Source of the DNA: Callipepla californica brunnescens
Lineage: Eukaryota; Chordata; Aves; Galliformes; Odontophoridae
Assembly: GCA_023055505.1 (NCBI GenBank)
Contig: JALIRH010000042.1
Location: forward strand, 2,798,335 to 2,862,334
Direction: 5' to 3'
Length of the DNA stretch: 64,000 nt
Below, in pieces: positions 35,101 to 47,100 of the stretch. Both the position numbers and the translations under genes were made by a program. A model generated the notes under the pieces. It did no database searches, was not told the origin of the DNA, and saw only the letters and a list, made by a program, of their open reading frames with translations. The stretch's first letter is position 1. Every line of letters begins with the position of its first letter.

Positions 35101-38100
35101 GTTCAGAATATTTATTACACGCTCTGCAAGAGATAAAACAATGCCAAACAACACGGAGAATTCAAGGTTAATGAGCACTGGAGAAGTGTTTGGGCTTCTG
35201 CCACTCAGGAAACAAAAACTAAAGGAACAGAATGGAAGTTGCATTCAGAACACACTATTTCAGAGCACTTACACTGATACCTTTGGTAATCATTTCTGAG
35301 ATAGTGGAAAAGATCCTCCTTACCTCTCTCAAATGCATTTTTTATGTCGTTCACTTCCACTTGTGACCCAGACACCCTGAATATTCCCTCATGCTGCAAA
35401 CCTGAAAGGCAAGGAGAGATGCTGATGAACAGCTTATGTATGTGATACAGGAGACATCAGAAACGTGGACCAAAATGAGGACGCTCTGAGAAAAACAGTC
35501 TTGGGAACAGAACTCAGCAGCACCGAGGAAGAAATGTTAACCCTTCCCAGGAACTGACACAATACCTTGGTTACATATGCCACCTTGCACCCTGGAGAAT
35601 CCATGGGATATGGTAATCCAGAGAAAAACACTGGCTGATACATCTTTAGCTTGAAGTACAGCACTGCCAAGCACACAAGGAAGCAGTATTGGATTGCTAC
35701 GGTCCAGGGTGAAGCAGCCCATGGAAATGGAAGCAATCCGTTCCCCCACACCACCCATACCCAGGGCTCCAGGACAGTCCTTAAGCCACTCCTTCTAACC
35801 ACTACTGTTAGGAAAGCCATGAAAACCAACTGCTGGTGAGACGTCCCAGCATCCCACTGCTGCCACCGTAACCATTTGGTTGTGCTGTGTCAAGATGAGC
35901 ACCGACCATCACAAATCAGCTCATGAACAAAGTACTCGTCCCATCTGCAAAATCAACTCACATTCACTTAGAGCTTTTAATTGCACGCTGGCTGAAGCAG
36001 GGAGTGCTGCAACGTCTTTGCTTTATTTATAATGAAGGCTATAAACTAATAAGCTCTCTTCAGTGCATCTGTGCGCTGCTATTCCTCTCAATTTCTGGTA
36101 CTGTTTTAATCACAATGCAATGGAAGCTCTGCAGTGCACAGCTTCACAACAGCAAAAAGAAACCATCCTGAGTGTGGAGAAGAAAGAGAATGACATTCAT
36201 CCCACTCCCATAGAGGAAAAGAGTTGTAAATGTCAGCCAGGCTGTCTCCAACCACACCAACTCCTACAGCATAACGGTTCCCTTTGACTGCAGTGGATTT
36301 GTTGTCCAAAAGCACATTCCTCCTAATTCCAGGCTGTACCTTTAGGCCACAGCCTTACACTCTGTGCAGAAATCAGCTGAGTTTGTTGATGACCTAACCA
36401 GGAATACTCTTCTAAAAATAAAATCTGATGTCTCCGATGTTATCACGCTCTGATTTGCATCGCAGTGTGGTTTCAACGATTCCTCCAGCAAATGTGCAAT
36501 TATGGCCTCAGTGAAGGATTGCAGCCCTTGGCTCTCCCAGGTGATGATGAGAATGGAACTCCCAATTATAGTTTCTAATGTGAGATGGTAATTAGACAAG
36601 GAAAACGAAACAGGGCCTACTATTTGGCTCTGTCTTGGTTAATGAAGATAAATGGAACCTCTTTCTACGTATGTTAATTAACAGCTGTTTCACATGCCAC
36701 TAACAGATGATATTGATTAAAAATGAAAACAAATTAAAAAAACAACCTATAAAATTTTCCACAGCATTCAAAGCTACGAAGTTAACCTCAGAAACAGGGA
36801 CAAATCATCTCACTGCAGCAATAAGCACGCAATTAATTCACTACTTGACCTCCTACATTCATTGCTGGGAGTACTCCTCCTCCTCTACAAGAAGCACTTT
36901 TATTGTTATTGGTGAAGGCCACATTTCAAGTCCCAAAACGAGGTGAAAGGAGGTGAGGCGTGAATGGTACTTCAGGATGGGAACTTTATTTCCTAAGGAT
37001 CTGTATTTACAGCATCAGTTGTCTGCAGCAGACTGTAGGAACTACGAGCACGCACAGCCAAAAAGCCAGCACTAGCTCTTCATCTTGCAGTCCCCAGTAT
37101 CCACGTGTGTAAGTACTGTGTTCCACACTGCTCTGAGCTATCACAGCATTGCAGGGGTTGGAAGGGACCTTTAGGGATCAGAGTCCAACCCCACTGCCAG
37201 AGCAGCTCCCTGACCAGGCTGCACAGGTTGGCTATTAGAAGGCTTCTTTGTCTACAGAAGTAACAGTGATACAGAACAGGAAACTTTTTGTCCATGAACT
37301 CACCGTGTCTGCTAATGAACCGTATGCAGCTCTCCACGACCAGGGGAATGGCTTGAGAGGAGTCCTGCACAACGGGGAGAAAAAAGGCGGCAGTCAGAAT
37401 GCAGAGGGGGAATGAACAGAAAGAAACCCAAACAAAAATCCAGGAGAACAACAAAAACAGGACTAGAATCTCTCATTCGGCCTCATTACAGCGACTGGTG
37501 ATGAAGGCAAACCTCCAAGCCTCCAAAAGCCCAGAGTATAACATGCTCCAAGGCTGCAAGATTACTCAGATCCTTCTGACAGTGCCACTGTGGACGTTAT
37601 CTTTGGTTTACCTCCATATTTTTCATGTTCAGATCTGCTGCAGAAAGAAAAAAGGAAAGAAGCGGGGCAGGGGGTGTTGAGGGGAAACAACGGCAAGCAA
37701 ATTTGTCCTTTCATCTGCCATGTTCTGCTCCAGTGCAGTTCCAGATCTGTTTAGGTTCTAAAAAGTAATAAATTACTCACTACAGCCAGCAAACCGAGGC
37801 GCTGCTGTTGTAAATCTTCATTACAAGGAGGCAACAAGCAAGTAGGTACTGCTCTAATAGCATTCCAGAGAGAAAACAAAGGGAAAGGGGACAAAGAAAT
37901 AAAGCAGCATGAAACCCATAAACCATGACTGTGCAGACAGCTCAAGGCTGTTGGGCTCCTTCGGTTCCAGGTCTCTCAGAAGCACTGGCAGAATAAAACA
38001 GGTTTTGAAGTTCTGTCAAAGAAAATGAATGGAGGCTGCGGATCTGCGTTTATTGATCTCAGACACTGAATGAACAGACACCAGTTCCATTTAAATGAGG

Positions 38101-41100
38101 ATGAAATGGAACGTGGAAGAAAAGGAGGCAAGGATGGAAAGCCTTCAGTCTCCCATCTATCCTCATTTGCACACACACACGCACACACCATTACTTAAGC
38201 AAACAATTATTACCTGCTTTCTTACAGTGGAGCTGCGTCTGCCGCTGATGAGATGAGAGCAACCCATCGGTGCCAGAGGAAAAACAGAGGAGAAAAAAAA
38301 AAAGTCAGGATCATTCTCTACTGTTGTGGCTCTTGCTGGTTTGGTATTCCAAGCCATGCTGATTTGGGAGGGAAGGAGCCAGATATACAAATCATAACGA
38401 CTTAGTCTCCTTCAATTTAGAGAACTTCAGAAGATTTTAAGTGACTTTAAATCACTACAAACCTGCCACAGACACAAGGGAGCCCGCTGCTTTGACAAAA
38501 GATTACCCTTGACGTTTTAATTCCAACCACATGGAAATCTGCTCCATCCACTCCTCACTCGAGGTGAAGTTTGCTATAAATTGCACTCCTCGAGGAGCAG
38601 GTGGGAGCAGCTGCCAGCGAGCAGCACCGCAGAGCACCAACCCTTCATGGGAGAGCTTTCCAACACACAAACACACACGTGTCCTCCCCCAGCACCAGCC
38701 AGGCTAAGCCAGCTCGGTTCAAACCATGATGGCCTCGTTTAGTTATGCTGGTGGACATTAACTGCAGGGAAACAAGGGAAGGAGCCTTCCTCCGCCAAGA
38801 TATCGCCCTAAGATTCATGACTGGGGCTTTGAGATTCCTACAGACCCCTGGTAAAAATGAGGTAGAAAGGCCCTAATGTCTCTCACTCAAGCAGATGGCT
38901 GCTGAATTTTAAATAAGGTGATCAGAACTGCAATTTAAACAGAAGATTGTACAATGCGTTAATTCAGGGGAAATTCCTCTCGGGGAAAAAAAAAAAAGAA
39001 CCATAAAAATAAATCAAAAACACTGAATGAAAAGAGGGAAAAAAAAAGAAAGCAGATTCCACGGGCTGCCACTGACAGTAAGGCCTACTCTAAACTATTA
39101 GCAGTAACGATTCTTTGATATTTAAAATTGTTTCATGATGAATAATATTTTATTATTACAGATGTCAGGCGCTAATTAGGACCTGTCAGCCTCGCTTTGC
39201 TGTAAGGAATGTGAAAAGTAGTAATGGCTGTGGATCAGCAGTAATCACCTTCCCTTTGTTACGAGGCAGGATGATGCACAGCCCCCGCGCCCAGCAGAGC
39301 TCCCCAAAACCCATCAATCTGCAGACAGACATTTGTTATGCCTTATAAAAACCCCATCAAGGGGAGGTTACTTATTGCTCTGTGATTGGCCCTAATTACA
39401 AGCCAAGACTTGATTCTTTGGGGCCTCTGTGCTGCTGTGATCCAGTTCCATCACAGAGCAGAGAACAGGACAGAACCAGAAGCACCACCACCACTGATGT
39501 GTTGCATTCAAAGCCACGTGAACGATGGGAAGGTGGTTACACATTAAGTGAAATGATTATCTGTTTTTCCTAGCACGTGCCTGGCAGGTTTCCATCAGGT
39601 TTTCCCTTAAAAAGCGAGCCCTCGTGCAACACCTACCTGGCAAGGGAGCAGTCAGTCCTCTGACCTGTGGCAGAGAAAGAAAACATCATGGAGTTAGGAG
39701 GGAGGAATGGGAAAATACCCTCTGCTGCTCTGCTGGGCCACATTTGGAGGAGGAGGACACGGAGGGCTGGACGTGAGCATCCCTGCAGCTGTGCCAAGGA
39801 GGTCAGCAGAGCACGGCCCCCCAAGGAAAGCACAGAACAGCTCGGGCTGCCCGAGTGCTCTCTTTTTGGAAAGCATTGTTTTTGGAAATTGGTTCCCTGT
39901 GCACTCTAATTGGTGACTTCTGCTGCCAAAAAACTGGGCTTGTCAACCTCTCCCGCCCTCCCCTTTCCCAGGGGAATTGCTAGGGAGAGAGATTATACTT
40001 TATAAAGCCACTTAGCAAGATTGGAAACATTTGGAGAACTGTTAGCCCATGGACCAGGCGTGCTAGCATTAGACTATTTTGGGAGGCAGACGTTTAATGA
40101 TATTTTCCACAAACATCTCTAAAAACGTTCCATTGACTTGCACTGAGTTGGTGAGGAAGCAGCCAAGCTAACAACTGCTGCCTGTGCTAAAATAGCACAG
40201 CGAGAGACACAGAACTGGTGTGGGCTGGTGGGAATCATGTCAGCCAGGACATCACCAGTGAAACCACACTGATCTGAGCTGGAAATCCACCTTCCTGCAA
40301 TGCCTGCATGCTCCCGAGGAGGAACCAAGGAGGGAAATGGTTCACTGCTGATGGCTGCAATGAGCGGAGTGCATCTTCATAGCTACTTCCCTCTCCCCAC
40401 CTAAAGCCCAGACAGTGCATAATTTACATGAAAATGTTATTCTGAAGCAGAATTTCCAACCATCTGTCCCATTTCCATCGCAGAATATTCATATATATAG
40501 ATATATATATATATATATATCCCATGGCTGCAGCAACATCAAGGGGCTGCTGTGGCACAGGAACAAGCACATACAACAGGCAGGGACAGCACTGCTCGTA
40601 GCAGGAGCACTTGCTGCTCATTTTATTCCTGGAACTTTAGATTAAGGTAATTAGCAAGAGAACTAATAAACATCACCTGAGAACGGGGTGAAGAACAAAA
40701 TCTAAAACAAACCTGGGAGTTTCAGGTGCCTTGCAGCTGTATGTGAAGCAAAGCTTCTAAATGCATTCCCAGGACTTGTGGAAGGGATTTTATTTGCCCA
40801 CGTGCCATTTTAAGTGCCATCTTATGAACAAGCCTTGCCATGGTCACAGCTCACACCACTAACCTGCTAACTCAAAGACACAGAGTGCCTGGCTCTCTCA
40901 GCTCCTCTCATCTCACAGGTGAGAGAAGTGATTTTCTTTTGGAAGCTGCTGGAGCTCAGCCCTTCACAGAGCAAATGAGCTCTGCTATTGCAAAACAACC
41001 ACACAACAACAGAAGCAGCCTTTAAACCTACTTAGGAATACAAAAATCGCATTTCATTTCCTCCTCTTTCCCCCAAGCACGGCCTGGGCTCGCTGCAAGG

Positions 41101-44100
41101 GGCAGGCAGGGTAAGAGAAAATAGGGTTGGATATGCAAAAGTCAACGGGGATCCAGGAATGCCATCACTCACAGGGACACTGCAGTGCTGGTGGGAGACA
41201 TTCAGAGGCAGAAATAATACCCCAAGGGCACAGAGCCCTAGCTTTACCCTTCCTTAGTGGGACCAAAGTTGAGATGAGGACCTCTACGAAGCACAAGGTG
41301 ATGACAACATCCATTTTGTGCCTTACCTTCTAGTGGCTTGAGCCTGATAAATGTGAAGCTCTTAATTACTGCAGCACCAAGTGGCATTGCTTGGTGCTTT
41401 TTTTTTTTGTAGTGTCATTTTTAAACTGAAAATAAAGTGCTTAAAGGACCACATGCTGCTGAAGTTTTCATTCGGATGATTTGCACAGCACAGACGGTGG
41501 GGAGCCTCGTTAAGTCACGCAACCAATCACGAGTCCTTCTCTGGCCTGGAAACCCAAAGCGAGCAGAGCCAGTTTGTGACCCGACATTCAGCCTGCTAAA
41601 CCTTCCCTGCAAACAGGAGGCAGGCAGGTTTCTATGGAAACTTGGATGCACAGTTTAGGCGTGTTTGGCCAACAGAATTTGCCTGTAACACGAAGGAAAA
41701 GAAATCTTGCTTTGTTCTGACACTAATAGCAGAGGCCTAATGCCATGCAGATGGGCAACACGCTGCAAAATTCATTTTTTCTCCCAACAAAAGCCACGTT
41801 CACTCACACGAGCTCGGCCTGGACTGAACCCCAGAGGTAAGAAGCAGCCGAGCTGCCATGTGAACAAATCTGACCAACCTAATGAGGCAGTGCTTTGGAA
41901 CTAATCACTGAGCTGCAAGTCATGAGGTTCACTCAATACAGATTATTCAGTGAGGAGCAGAATGTGCACAAATGGGGAGGGGTCGGCATGAGCAAGCGGG
42001 CGCACGCTTCATTTTACCAAACAAGCGATGCACGCTAATGACTCATTAAGCTCTGTTTGCCATCGTTCAAGCAGCCATGTAGGTCATCTGGCTTCTCCAT
42101 CACACGGATTGGAAAAAGGAAACTTGTAAGACATGAAAAATGTCCACTTTGCTCAGCAGTTCTAGACAGTTAGCTGAGTAATGCAGGAAGCAACAATCAG
42201 GTCCCCACTCACTTTCTCCCAGGGTCTTCTGAAGGAGGTCGTGCTTGGCTTGGAGCTTCGTTATCAGGTTCCTGCCCTCCAGGTACTCCTTCATTTTCTG
42301 TAAAAGTGGAAGAAAAAGTGCTGAGTGGGCAACTGACTGCATCTGTAGGTCACTGAATTCTCAACACGCTGCCAAAGAACCAAACCACGCTGAGATCCGC
42401 AGTGCAAATGATGCACTGAATGTCCCTGGTGTGGCAGCAAACCCAACACAGCCTGGATGTATCCGTGTGCCATTCCCATTGTCTCACTGTGGGATCAGAG
42501 CAACGTTTGGCATCGTTCAGACGTCTGAGGAGCTGTCAAGCATCTCCTCCTCAGACGGGGAAATGGAAATGTGCTCCCGCGCGTCACCGCCAGCTGAATG
42601 AGCAATCTGTTTCGCCCAGCTCAAAGGCTGCTACTGTGCTTATTCTCCCATTTAACCTCCCTCACCCCACTTCACTCGTCAAACACTGCGTCTGCCTCCG
42701 CTCTGGGTGATGCACAACGTTGTTTGGGGGGGGTGGGGAACGAGGCAAAACAAATAGAGATATTACTGTAGTTTGGATTTGTTCTCTCGGAGAAACATCA
42801 CACAATCACAGCCCCTTTTCCCCGCATCTTCACAGCTCTGCAAATGCAATTTTTGCAGCTCTTTCATCTCTTCTTTCGCAGTTCAGAACAGCATTATTTA
42901 TGTGCTGCGGCACAGCAGAGATAAAATACCGTTGCACAGTAGCTGGCCACGCTGTAATTAGGACATGTTTACACTCAACAATACACAGACAGCACAGCTC
43001 TGCAAACACCAGAGACCACCCTTTAGAAACGTGATCTTAAGAAAATAAGAATAAAGAGCCAGAAAGAGAAAAAAAACAGGGAAAAGATTCTCATTTAGCA
43101 GCACAAGGTTCTGTTCCCATCTTCAGCTTTCCCAATGTGATTCACTTTTTTTCAGTTCTGGTCTGGTATTGCCCAATCAGACCACCAACCCTTAATGGAA
43201 CAAATGGTAAGAGAGACCTGGACACTCTCTATGCAAGCCCCAAGAAAGGCAGGGTACAAAACCAGAAGCAACATAAACACAAAGCTTTAATTAACAGCTG
43301 AACTCTGCAGCCCATGTTCCTTCGGTTGGTAAAACCAAAGCAGAAATATCACGAGATCCTTTCCCTCTGGGCAGTGCCAGCACTTCCCACTGCAACGCTT
43401 CAGCTTTCTGGCTGCTCCAGCAGCAAGCGTGGGTCACTATGGCGATAAGAACAAACCAGATGTTGCAGAATTCCTCTGCAGAACCCCTTTGCCAATCCCA
43501 ATCCCGAGTGTGTTTTCTTAACCAGTTACAATACTGCATCAAATTTTGACACCCCCCCATCTTCTATGCTCCTAAAATGTGTAAGTGGGGATTTGAGGAT
43601 AAATGTGACTCTGGAAGGCGCCGAGCTGCTGTCTCAAAGCCAATCTCGGGCGAGGAGAGGCAGCACGAGGAGGCTCAGCTGAAAATAGCTCCAACAGACG
43701 CTGAGCACATTGCCTGCCTATAGCAGAGCAGCAGGGATTGGGTTTCAGGAGAAAAGGGAGGCTTCCAAACAACAAGGACCACATATTTCATGTATTCCTC
43801 ATGCTTCCTCATGCCTATCGTTCTGCACCCTGTTACTAGGGAAAAAAAAAGTAATTTCAAATGAAGGCTTCAGGCTTTTGTCAAACGAATTAAGGATGCA
43901 TGAGCATTCAACTCATGGCTTAGTGAAAAAAAAAAAAGCAAAAGAAAACAGAAGTATGGATGAACTCTTCAGGATTTTAGTTCTGACAGCACAGGCAGAG
44001 TCAGACAACGCAGGACAAGCATCCTCATCCTCGCATCATTTCCACATCCCAAGAACTGAAGAGGTGAAAATCTGCTTTCAGGCAGAGAAGGTGAACCTTC

Positions 44101-47100
44101 ACCCCCAGCATCTCCTCCAATCCCAGCAGCCTCGCAGCCCCCCCATGCCCTCACTCACACTGGTACTTTGCCTGGGAGCACAAAGCCCAGCCCTTATCTC
44201 CTCACCCCGTGGGAACACGACTGTGTGCTTTTGAGGCTGCAGAGAAGCACAGTTTTTGTCCCTGTCCCACATCCTTAACTACCTGCAATCTGGAAAGAGA
44301 AGCAGTGCTCCTCCCCTTGTCCCCCAGGAGCAGCTCTGAACAAGGCAGTGATTCAGGGCATGGGATCAGGTGCTGTGCTACTGCACGTGGGACAGCATGA
44401 CACTGCATAAGAGCCAGCAGCAGCAGAGATTTGTGTAATACTTACCCATGTCTTAAGGGTTTGGTGAATGCACATTGATTTTCACAGCTCACGGAGCCAC
44501 TGCTGCTCCTCTACTGCTTCACTCACCCGTGTTAGCTTAGCATCCACCCTGTGCTGTCCTCTGCCACCCCAAGTCCAAGCTGCTGTTCGGAACACAAACC
44601 TTCCTTCAAAGCTCTACCAGAGCCAGCTCAGCACAAGGGCAACATGTCTTCAGTGGAAAGCTGTATTTCAGTGCTACCATTCCATTCCCACAATGGCATC
44701 ACTGCATCGATCTGTGAGCCCAACACAGAGAGCAGGGCTTCCAACACGACTTACACTCCTTCAAGTCAATGTTTTGCTTCCACTCCCTACTCCTCAGCAT
44801 CACTCACATCATATGCACACCACACTGCTCACCCATTTGCTTTCCCCAACACAAAGGGCACCCTGCTGCACAGCTCTGTCCTCTCACCAGTATCCATCTG
44901 AGCATTCTCTCACACCCTGAAGGAGCTGCTCCTCATATCTCCAAGGCCTGAAACCCATCTCAAGGATATTTCTGCCTGCCCAGCAGCAGATCACTCGGGT
45001 GCCTGATGTGGCTGCTTGGAGCAGCACACTGCTGCAGCATTGCTCTGTTGATGGCTGTTTTCCCCACACACAGACAGAGGAGAAATCAAATTTTACACGA
45101 TTTATCCACACTAAGCTTGCATCAACAGACAAACATATCCCAACGTACTTGTAAAAAACTCAAAGCAACTCTTTTTACAACCTAATATGCTCACTCTGCT
45201 TGTCCAAAATCAATTACAGAAGCATTTTTGCAAGATGATAGCATTATTTTGCTCTCTCCTGCGAGTGTAATTCTAAAAACATTATACGTGCTCACACTGA
45301 AAATTAACTCCTTACTGTGAAATAGAACTGCTCTGTCTCCTGCTGGTTGGCTCGTCTCTTGGCAATGCTTGGTTTGCTCATGAAGGTTTCTGAGACGGTG
45401 GATTTAACAGACTCCATGGAGTTGCTGTACTGAAAGCAGTCAGAGACATCAAAGTCCTCTATCGTGACTATGTCCTGGATTGTCTGGAGTGTAGCTTCCA
45501 TGGTCTTCTTCACCTGTCCAGCAAGAATAAGAGTGCTTGAGCAAATGGAGCTACGTTTCAAGTGAGGAAAAAGAAATAAAATAGTTAATGGTGCTCTGCA
45601 GCAGTTTACTAATAAACAAGTATTGTTTGTTTCATGTCCTGTGAGCCACAGCAAGGCACAAGTTGTGCTCATTAACAGAACACTGTCCCTACAAACGAAG
45701 GCTTGGCGCATGCTGAACATAGAGACAAACAAAGGCTGTAACCTCACAGGCTGAGGTGAGGAGGAAGAGAAGGAGGAAAATGTAACCTCAAAGAGAGAAA
45801 CATCTTACTTCTGTAATTACATCTAGCGGGTGTAAAAGAAATGTGAGATTACAAAAGGGCTTTGCTGCACTGCAAATCTTTGCTGAGGGCCAGAACCAGC
45901 CTGCTAGACAAAAAGGGGTTGCAAATTTTACCCACCATCTCTCTTCGTCCTAGATGACTGATTAAACAAAAATTAGCTCTTACCTTATGTTATTCACTGA
46001 CTTTACTTTGAAGCTTTAAATTCACCTTTTCCTCCTAACAGTCCAGACACAAATTTTGCAACAAAGCCAGTTCCATCAATACGGATAGGGAAAAAAGGGT
46101 GAGCAGACATCTGAATGTACACTCAGCTTTTATGCAAAGTCACAACCTAACATCCTGCTGCCTGCAGCTGCCTTATTCTTCAATTTTATCAGGAATCTTC
46201 GTAGAAGAGGAGCACGATGACTGTGTACTTCCCTAATTAGCTGCCACTGCCCTTTGGTAATAGCTAAAGGGTTAACGAGCTCACCTCTTCGTTTTCTATC
46301 TTCAGTGTAGATAACCTGGACTGCAGCTGCTGGCACCTCTGCACTAACTCACTCTGCACTGGCTGCTGGGCACACAGCTGGGACTCCTGGAAAGAAAGCA
46401 GCACTGATTTCAGGAGAAAACATCATCAATAATTGTTTAATTACCTCGTTATTATTATTATTAACAAACGACCCTCAAAATGCCTCATCTTTAAACCTTT
46501 ATCTGCTGCCAACTTCAATCAATGAAGTTGGCAAATTCCAGTCCGCTTCTCCATTGTCTCAAAGTTAACAAGAGAGAACGTGAACATAATTCCTAGCAGC
46601 TAATTTTTTTCTAGTTAATTACTATCAGTGATGAGCTAGTTGTATCTTCTGGAAGCCCAGAGGTGTTTTATCACAGCAGTTAGGCTGCATCACACCCCAG
46701 AACCCCCAGAAGCGGGCAAGGTTATGTCACACTGAGGAGAATTTGGTTCTGTGAGCAGAGCATCCCAGGCAAAACAGCACTGCTGTGTGCTGCTCAGCAA
46801 GCTCAGGGCAGTTTAAATAGAAAAGAACTCATTACACACCTGTGGAAAACACCAGGACTGTGGGCTGCCCTGTGCTGTTAATGAATAGTGTGATATCACA
46901 GCACGAGGCAGCTTTCCTTTCATGTTATTTTTTTTCAAGGAAAACATTGCTCTTACTGTATGTGATTATTTTTAAAGGCAGACAACGTGACTGGAGTTCT
47001 ATTAATGCACACATGCAGTTATACAGTGAATCTGGCATAAGTAGGATTGCTTCTGCATCTATCTCAGCCTCGAGAAGGGCTGTGAGAAATGGTGCTGGGA

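Larger units (their letters stand above)
35402..37303 (-). other. SRGAP2 intron 13
   Basis: Intronic. Contains a CR1 fragment near exon 13 and an AT-rich block (36540-36730) with clustered homeodomain and E-box motifs. Confidence 0.75.

Noticed and set aside
11131..37231. All CR1 fragments lying in gene-sense orientation as a meaningful bias
   Set aside because: Five of six look minus-oriented, but one degraded copy (11655-11710) appears opposite and the sample is too small.
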